A stretch of 64,000 nucleotides of DNA from Mugil cephalus (lineage: Eukaryota; Chordata; Actinopteri; Mugiliformes; Mugilidae): NCBI RefSeq assembly GCF_022458985.1, contig NC_061771.1, positions 30,058,322 through 30,122,321 of the forward strand, in the 5' to 3' direction. The first letter of the stretch is position 1; every line of letters starts with the position of its first letter. Positions 56,330-64,000 of the stretch are shown piece by piece. The notes beneath the pieces were generated by a model. That model had not been told where the DNA came from and did not search any database. It saw nothing but the letters and a program-made list of their open reading frames with translations. A program made the position numbers and the translations under genes.

Positions 56330-58688
56330 AATCAGATTAATGCTAGTAGATGGACGCTAGCATATGGATGCTAACAGATGAATGCTAACAGATGAAGGTT
56401 AACCTACGGATGCTAACATGGATGCTAAGAGGCAGATGCTAACCCGGATGCTGACAGACGCATGCTAGCATACAACTCATATGAATGCTAAAAGATGAAT
56501 GCTAACACACAGAAACTAACGTTAAAATGAGATGAATGCTAACATACAGATGCTAAACAGATGCTAACATATAAATCAGATGAATGTTAACAGACTAATT
56601 CTAACGGAAGAATGCTAACACACTGATGCTATCATATAAATCATATGAATGCTAACACAAGAATGCTGACATACGGATGCTAACAGGCAGATGCTAACAG
56701 AGTATCGAATATAAATCAGTTAAATGCTAACGCGCATTGGTAACAGATGCATGCTTACACGGATGCTAACATACAAATCAGATGAATGCTAACAGACAAC
56801 TGCTAACACGGTTGCTAACACAAGAATGCTATCATGCTAACACATGAATTAATGAACATACAAATCAGTTGAATGCTAAAACGTATGCTAACAGGCGGAT
56901 TCCAACCCAGGTGCTAACAGACGAATGCTGATACGGATGCTAACAGATGAATGCCAATAGGGCCAATGCTAACATGGATCCATGCTAATACGGATGCTTA
57001 CACAAATCAATGCTAATACGGACGCTAATACACGAATGCTATCATATGAAGGCTAACAGTGCAATGCTGAAAGACACAGACTGTTCACAGACGAATGCTA
57101 ACACGGATGCTAACAGAAGAATTCTATCAGATGAAGACTAACAAACGAATGCTAACAAATGAATTAATAAACATACAAATCAGTTGAATGCTAACACGGA
57201 TGCTAACAGTCGGATTCCAATACAGATGCTAACAGGCGGATGCTAACACGGATCTATGTTAATATGGATGCTAACACGGACACTAATACACGAATGCTAA
57301 CGCAGATGCTTATTCACGAATGCTATCAGATTAAAGCTAACAGTCGAATGCTAACAGACGAATGCCAACACGGATGCTAACAGAAGAATGCTATCAGATG
57401 AAGGCTAACAGACCAATGCTAACACATGAATGACTGAACATACAAATCAGTTGAATGCTAAGACGGATGCTAACAGACTAATGCTCAGAGATGAATGCTA
57501 ACAGATCAGTTGCTATCACGGATGCTAACAGATGAATGCTAACAAACAACTGCTATCACGGATGCTAACAGATGAATGCTATCAATGCTAACACATGAAT
57601 TAATGAACATACAAATCAGTTGAATGCTAACACGTATGCTAACAGGCGGATTCCAACCCAGGTGCTAACAGACGAATGCTGATACGGATGCTAACAGATG
57701 AATGCCAATAGGGCCAATGCTAACATGGATCCATGCTAATACGGATGCTTACACAAATCAATGCTAATACGGACGCTAATACACGAATGCTATCATATGA
57801 AGGCTAACAGTGCAATGCTGAAAGACGAATACTAACACAGACTGTTCACAGACGAATGCTAACACGGATGCTAACAGAAGAATTCTATCAGATGAAACGA
57901 ATGCTAACAAATGAATTAATAAACATACAAATGAGTTGAATGCTAACACGGATGCTAACAGGCGGATTCCAATCCAGATGCTAACAGGCGGATGCTAACA
58001 CGGATCTATGTTAATATGGATGCTAACACGGACACTAATACACGAATGCTAACGCAGATGCTTATTCACGAATGCTATCAGATTAAAGCTAACAGTCAAA
58101 TGCTTACAGACGAATGCCAACACGGATGCTAACAGAAGAATGCTATCAGATGAAGGCTAACAGACCAATGCTAACACATGAATGACTGAACATACAAATC
58201 AGTTGAATGCTAAGACGGATGCTAACAGACTAATGCTCAGAGATGAATGCAAACAGACAACTGCTAACACGGTGGCTAACACAAGCGTGCTATCAATGCT
58301 AACAGATGAATTAATGAACATACAAATCAGTTGAATGCTAACACAGAAGCTAACAGGCGGATTCCAACCCAGATGCTAACAGACGAATGCTAATACGGAT
58401 GCTAACAGATGACTGCCAATATGGATGCTAACACGGATCGATGCTAATACGGATGCTAACATGGGCGCTAATACACGAATGCTATCAGATGAAGGCTAAC
58501 AGACGAATGCTAACAGATGAATTAATGAACATACAAATCAGTTGAATGCTAACACGGATGCTAACAGGCGGATTCCAATACAGATGCTAACAGGCGGATG
58601 CTAACACTGATCTATGTTCATATGGATGCTAACACAGATGCTTATTCACGAATGCTATCAGATTAAAGCTAACAGTCGATTGCTAACA
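56330..58688. repeat. ATGCTAACA minisatellite array 2 with higher-order blocks
   Basis: About 2.36 kb of the same 12/14-base units as array 1. Blocks are punctuated by gaattaatgaacatacaaatcagttg or gaatgactgaacatacaaatcagttg. The first 500 bp are more divergent (catatggatg, agatgaatgctaac). Two long stretches (about 56840-57500 and 57590-58260) are near copies of one another, showing a higher-order duplication. It ends at the TRIM E 3' flank. Confidence 0.92.
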
Positions 58689-59315
58689 TCATCCATGTGT
58701 CTTCTCCCTCAATCAATGCACACCTGTGGCATTTAACTCCACCCCCCCTCACCTGTGACCTCTGACCTCTTATTTCCTGTGCAGGTAGAAATGTTATCGC
58801 CATCTAGGGGCCACCACTACAAATACCATTCAACTAAATAGTGAAAACATAAATACTTATATCACTTATTAACATAAAATAAACATTGAATGTGAGATTA
58901 AATGGCTCCTACATTTGGGTTCACAACAAAACCTTATTACCTGTAAAATTATTACCTGGTTAATTCTGAAAAATGTTCCAACATTGTTGTATGCAAATAT
59001 AATATTACCACAATTTAAAAGGACTAGAAAATGTAATGTTAAAGTTTGAACACTACAAGGCCTGTGTCAGACTCTTCTGCTGGATTGTCTCATCAAGAGC
59101 TTCATCTTCCTCCATGTAAACAGGGCTCAGAGAACACAGACAGACAGAGATGGCAGAAAGTTGAACAGAAAACACAAGGCTGTCAACTTAAGGGACTATT
59201 TGATTCCAAAAGAAAAAGGAAAAAAAAAGCAATAAAAAAGAACCAAATGCAAAATGCTGAGATCCTGGAATAAAGACAGGAGACGGTCATTTGTTCATGT
59301 GTGACAAACAGCAGC
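58689..59315. other. Common 3' flank of TRIM E
   Basis: Near-identical to 12431-13062 and 26524-27144. It keeps atcatccatg before gtcttctccc, as in B, which marks the ancestral boundary. Confidence 0.55.
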
Positions 59316-60033
59316 TTTATTCATCATGTGAAGCTTCAGTTTGTTCTCCCATTAAATCAGTAAAGCTGATCAATGACTCTTGTTCAGTGATTTCATGCAC
59401 AGATTCACTTCATCCACACAATCAGTTAGTTGGACTCAGAATATCAGCTATGTACAATCAGATAATGACTGATGTCCTGATTGATGATGATCATGATCAC
59501 TACAGTTGACATGAGCTCGTCTCTTCATCCATTTCAACAACAACAACAACAACATTGGTCTCCAAACCACTCAGTGGAAATGTAATTGTAGATTTCTTTC
59601 TTTCCAAAGTCAGAACTAAATCTCTGTGATAAAGGAAGGTCTGCTGGTTTCTCTGTTGAGGCCCATGCAGCGGAAGAGGAACAACAACATGCAAACACAT
59701 CAACACAAATGTTGATGAGACGTTCAGAGCACAGACAAGTTCAGATTCTCATGTGGACAAATGTCAGTTTATGTGAATCAAAGTCATGGTGAGCAGTGAG
59801 AGCCTCCGTGGCTAAACAGACACAGGAAGGAGCGCCACCCAAACAAAGTCCAACATCAAGCAAACAACAAACCAGGAGACCACAAAGTACCGCCCACAAA
59901 GTGTGACTGACAGCTGATCTCTGAGCAGTGAAGACATTACACAACAATGAGCTCTCAGCTACAACCATGGAGACCAAATCACCTGGAGACTAGAAGACAC
60001 ATTTTAACCAACTGTCCCTGAAGAGACTTCTGT
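59316..60033 (-). other. 3'UTR of TRIM E with poly(A) signal
   Basis: Minus-strand AATAAA corresponds to tttatt at 59316-59321, followed by the shared 3'UTR with a short CAA run. Confidence 0.6.
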
Positions 60034-61696
60034 CTATTTCACTTTAATCAACTCAGCAGTGGATCCAACACCATAAAATAACCAGAGTCCAGCATAGAGA
60101 GGCTGAGTGAATGTGGTCTGGACTCTGTGGAGGAGAGTCATGGTTTCAGAGACGCTGTAGAAAGACAGAAGACCTGCTCTGTGATCCAGGTACACTCCTA
60201 CTCTGGAGGAACCAGGACCTGAGACGGGAGTTTGGACTTTGTTGTGGTGAAATGTGTATCTGTTTGTGTAACAACGTAATGACCAAGATTTGTCATTGTT
60301 TCTAAATGAAGATGCTCTGCTGATATTCTTGTATGCGACTGCTACACCAACTCCTCTTCCTCTCCTCTCCACCTCCCAGTAACAACGTCCAGTCAGACTC
60401 TCTCTACTCAGGACCTGATAATAATCAGTGAATCTGTCTGGATGATGAGAATAAGACTGAGGTTGATCCATTAATGTTACTTTTCTGTTCCCCTCAGATA
60501 ATAACAGAAGTGTGTTTGCTGTGTTTGAATCCAGTGTGATTTCACATGAATATTTCCAGAATTCATCTCTGGTCTTTGGCTCTGGTTGTGGCAGTAAAAC
60601 ATCCACTTCAGTCACTGTCACTGAGATGTTTGTCCATGTCTCTCTCAGAATGTCCTGTAGTTTCTCTCTGGTCTCTGTCACAGCTGCTTTCACGCCATCA
60701 AAGTTCCTCAGAGGACGAATCTTGATGCTGGATGAGTGTGTAGACTCACTGGGTGGTGGCAGTGAGGGGTAGTTGTGTAGAAACTGGTTGTGATCCTCTG
60801 TGTTTAAGAGCTGCTTCAGCTCGGAGCCTTTCCTCTCCAGCTCAGTGATCTGCTGCTCCAGCTTCTCCTCAACATCTTTGACTCGACTCTCTTCAGTTTC
60901 CTGCTGGGATCTGACCAGCTGCTCCACATCAGAGCTTCTTTTCTGGAGGAGACGGATCATCTCAGTGAAGATCTCCCGACTGTCCTCCACTGTTTTATCA
61001 GCAGAGTGAGCCATGCCTTCAGCTCCTGTCTAAGCAGCTCCACGTCTTTGTCGGTCTCTCCTGGATCGTCTGCTGGATGTTTTCTAGCATCACCTCCACC
61101 TCCTTCTGCTTCTCAGTCCTTTCTGCTGCAGCTGAGACTGTGTCGTGGCCTTTATGTTCATCCATTGTGCAGAGATAACAGATACTCTGCTGATCAGTAC
61201 GACAGAAAATCTTCATCACCTCATCATGACGAGAGCAGATGTTCTCCTGGAGCTTCTTGGAGGGCTCCACCAGCTTGTGTTTCTTGAATGGAGCTGCATC
61301 ATAGTGAGGTTGGAGGTGTTTCTCACAGTAAGAGGCTAAACAGTTTATACAGGACTTGAAGGCTTTCAGCTTCCTCCCAGTGCAGACATCACAGGCCACA
61401 TCTTCAGGTCCAGCATAGCAGTGATCAGCTGGAGCAGCTTGGAGTCCAGTCTTCTTCAGCTGCTCCACTAACTCTGCTAACATGGTGTTTTTCTCCAAGA
61501 CAGGCCTCGGTATGAAAGTCTTCCTGCACTGAGGGCAGCTGTAGATTCCCTTCTGGTCTTCTCCATCCCAGTGGCTTTTAATACAGTTCATGCAGTAGTT
61601 GTGTCCACAGTGAATAGACACAGGATCCTTCAGTGGATCCAGACAGATGGAACAAGAGAAGGTTTCTCTGTCCAGCTGAACTCCTTTCTGCTCCAT
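60034..61696 (-). pseudogene. finTRIM/TRIM16-like copy E, frameshifted in the coiled coil
   Basis: Start ATG at 61696. The first frame (225 aa) has RING and both B-boxes, then goes out of frame where tttgcgtctc has become tttgtcggtctc (+2, about 61050), and stops at 61019. One base is also missing at about 61015 (catgcc against catggcc). The second frame (60034-61014, 326 aa) carries coiled coil and SPRY from an internal Met. RING ligands are intact, and residue 29 is His for Pro next to the ligand Cys30. The SPRY has its own loops (TLMDQP, RFTDYYQV, a shortened loop SRASSFRNN). Probably a pseudogene, though the SPRY part is otherwise open. Confidence 0.85.
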
Positions 61697-62440
61697 TTCA
61701 CCTCTCAGTGTCGACGACTGTGTGAGTTTCTGTTTGCTAGAAGTGAAACTAGTCTGAGCTCTGATCTGAACAACATGTGATTGTACAGTGAATGGAGCCT
61801 GTCAGCTCTCACACTTCACCACATGCTGCTTACACCCATCTTCAATGTAGAGATCTAAAGGGGAGGGAACAAGGAGACATGAGGAAATATGAGTGGAGCT
61901 GCTCCAGGAAGAGGGAGGAGTTATCAGACTCTGACTTGTTCCAGGAAGAGGAGCAGACGACAAAACAAATATCACAATCACAATAAAATCCACATCATTC
62001 ATGGTCATAGACGTCACAGACGTGTTACAGTTACACACACATTGCTCTTATTATCCTGACATTTATTAACTAGTGCTGAACAACCAAGAGTCCTGGAAGA
62101 GATTTTCCACGTTAACGTTGAACGTTTAAAGGAGCCAATGTTAAAACTCTTGATTTGATCTGATTTCCTGATCTGAATGAATGACCTACCATCAGTCAGG
62201 TAAATAATCTACAGTGAATACAAACGGTCAGAGCCTACTTACTTGTTTGTAGCTGCACGGAGGAACTGCTTCACTTCACAGCAGGAAAAGAAAAAATGTT
62301 TCAGAGCAGGAAGTAGCTGCAGGTTTGAACCTGGATCAACAGTTGCATCATAAAACTAAACACGTGACAAAGAAGGAGGGACTGTGTTTATTTCCTGGTC
62401 GGCAGTAGTGAAGGGAAGTCTTTTATTTTGTTCTTATTCA
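61697..62440 (-). promoter_or_regulatory. TRIM E 5' region: uORFs, 5'UTR intron, first exon
   Basis: The intron is about 61855-62242 (388 nt) with the same donor and acceptor as the other copies. Eight extra bases near 61967 explain the length difference. Confidence 0.55.
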
Positions 62441-63166
62441 ACAATTATGAATGACTTGTGTGTTGAAATGTGATTTTATCCTTCACTGTTTATTTCATTT
62501 CTATTGTTTAACATTTTAATCAAAGCTTTAAATGAACAACTGAGCCACAGCAAACAAATCAAATCAACTCAGACCAAAGTCTGAACATCATGACACTTTA
62601 GATAAAAGTCTTTAGTGCAGGTTGGAGTTAATACCAGATGCCTCAGCTTGGACGTCCAGTTTTCACTCAGTTCTTCTCCTTTTCCAACGACTTCTCTTTT
62701 AAATCCAGCTCCCCCGTCTCTCTTGGGCTTCATGCTTACCTGGCCTGGACCGCAACAGATATGAAACACTTTGGGGTCTTTCTCAGGCCCAGACTCACAA
62801 AATACACAAAAATAAAAAATAAACAAACAAAATAAATGTGTTTTCTAATAATGCAGTTGTGGTTTCGTAAACCATTGAATTGAACTGTACATCATCCATT
62901 ATTCTTTTCTCTTTTTTTGCTCAACATCCTTTTTGATTGTTTGGGTGTAAATACAGGGTATTTTTAGAATCCACCTATATGAGGCTGTAACTATGGAACT
63001 AAAACCATAGGTTGCATTTCATTTTCTTCTAAAGACAGTTTATCTTGTTTTGATGGTCGAATAATAAAGTAATGTAACCAATCTGGATCATTAAACCAGT
63101 TTTATGACTTGTTATCATATTATGAAGCAGCCGTTGCTAAACTTTGAACCTGAACCCAACCTACCT
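62441..63166. other. Intergenic, no gene (duplicon)
   Basis: Counterpart of 1061-1800. No coding feature recognised. Confidence 0.45.
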
Positions 63167-63752
63167 TCATAACTCTAAATCTGCGAACCATAAATGAACC
63201 TCTGGAGGAACTCCCAGGTCAGACAGGAGATATAATCCTTCTATCATGTCCTGGGCCTCCTTCCAGGGGGGACCTGCCCAGAACACCTCTAATGGGAGGC
63301 GTCTGGGAGGCATCCTCACCAGATGCCCAAACCACCTCAACTGACTCCTGTCGACGTGGAGGAGCAGCGGTTCTACTCTGAGCTCCTCCCGTGTGACCGA
63401 GCGCTTTGCCCTATCTCTAAGGCTGAGCCAAACCACCCTGCCAAGGTCAAGTCTCTGTAGTAAAACATCGTGATCAACAGAGTCAAATGCAGCGTCTAAC
63501 AGGACGAGGACAGAGACAAGTCCATTGTCTAAAGCCATGAGGAGATTGTTAGTACATTTAACTGAGCTGTTTGTGTTCCATGGTCAACTCTAAAACCTGA
63601 AACTCTTCAAACCATTTACTGCTTAAATGGTCACAAAAGGAAGGTCCGATATTGGTCTTCAGTTCATTTTCAATAACAGCAATCTTTAAAGACTGAGGTA
63701 CATAACCTGTTAATAAAGACACACCAATCTGGTTTAATGCAGAGGTGTTCAT
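63167..63752 (-). mobile_element. L2-like LINE remnant, duplicon copy III
   Basis: Same chimeric RT fragment as 1801-2387. The 123-codon left frame is fully open, as in copy I. Confidence 0.7.
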
Positions 63753-64000
63753 GAATGGAAAAAAATGGTTCTGGTGTACCTAATGAAGTGGACACTGTGT
63801 GCAAATAAATACATTTGTGATTGTCTGAGGTAAACACAAATTAATGATTGACACTGATCAGGACTTGTTTTTGATCGCACTGTTAATAATTGATTCCATT
63901 TTATTGCAGAGAACGATTTATGATGAAGTCGTAAATCCAGCCATTCTGTTGTTATAAGACGACGGTGTCAGTCTGTCAACTCTTTCAATTCTTCAAGAGT
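63753..64000. other. No gene; duplicon sequence to window edge
   Basis: Counterpart of about 2388-2637. No coding feature. Confidence 0.45.

Larger units (their letters stand above)
61361..64000. repeat. Segmental duplication, copy III (start; continues past window)
   Basis: Colinear with 1-2640 and 44625-47280, carrying TRIM E and the L2-like remnant. Whether a third CD22-like copy follows cannot be seen. Confidence 0.85.

Overview
The window looks like a piece of a ray-finned (teleost) fish genome, most likely a percomorph. The reasons are an AT-rich background with intron-bearing vertebrate immune genes, fish-type TRIM (finTRIM / TRIM16-like) genes, fish CD22/Siglec-like immunoglobulin receptors, and a dense fish-style transposon load: L2-, L1- and Jockey-group LINEs, a Penelope-like element with a GIY-YIG domain, Tc1 and hAT remnants, a solo LTR and a retroviral pol remnant. 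Nothing points to a prokaryote or a virus.

Layout. The backbone is a tandem array of TRIM genes on the minus strand: A (1-336, cut by the window edge), B (13644-15320, intact, 558 aa), C (27888-29555, intact, 555 aa), D (43282-44960, two single-base frameshifts) and E (60034-61696, frameshifted), plus an inverted SPRY-only fragment F (37950-38331, plus strand). Every copy read through its 5' side shares a probable 5'UTR intron, small uORFs and a common 3'UTR with a poly(A) signal. CD22/Siglec-like receptor pieces lie on the plus strand: copy I (3950-7394), copy II (48895-51534) and a third block of terminal exons (23662-24379). TRIM A with CD22-like I, and TRIM D with CD22-like II, form a segmental duplication of about 10-11 kb (1-11153 and 44625-54644). 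A third copy begins at 61361 and runs out of the window. TRIM B and C belong to a second lineage whose upstream side carries a dead L2-like LINE (18460-20600 and 31380-33505).

Region 24425-26523 and region 56330-58688 are two related minisatellite arrays built on an ATGCTAACA core with higher-order blocks. Each array abuts the 3' flank of a TRIM gene (C and E). The central part, 33500-42500, holds no intact protein gene but has a tRNA-Asp(GTC) gene, an ERV integrase remnant, Tc1, hAT and LINE remnants and a 408-bp solo LTR.

How the genes fit together. TRIMs of this kind are RING E3 ligases with a PRY-SPRY recognition domain. CD22/Siglec-like proteins are immune-cell surface receptors that signal through ITIM tails. 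The array shows birth-and-death evolution of both. The TRIM copies are nearly identical outside a few short clusters in the SPRY domain where they differ sharply. The two full CD22-like copies are broken in complementary places: I has a frameshifted V exon but an intact ITIM tail, while II has an open V exon but a broken TM exon and a deleted tail. No wholly new system is demonstrated. The most promising signals are the SPRY hotspot pattern, the complementary CD22-like lesions and the TRIM-B uORF fusion.
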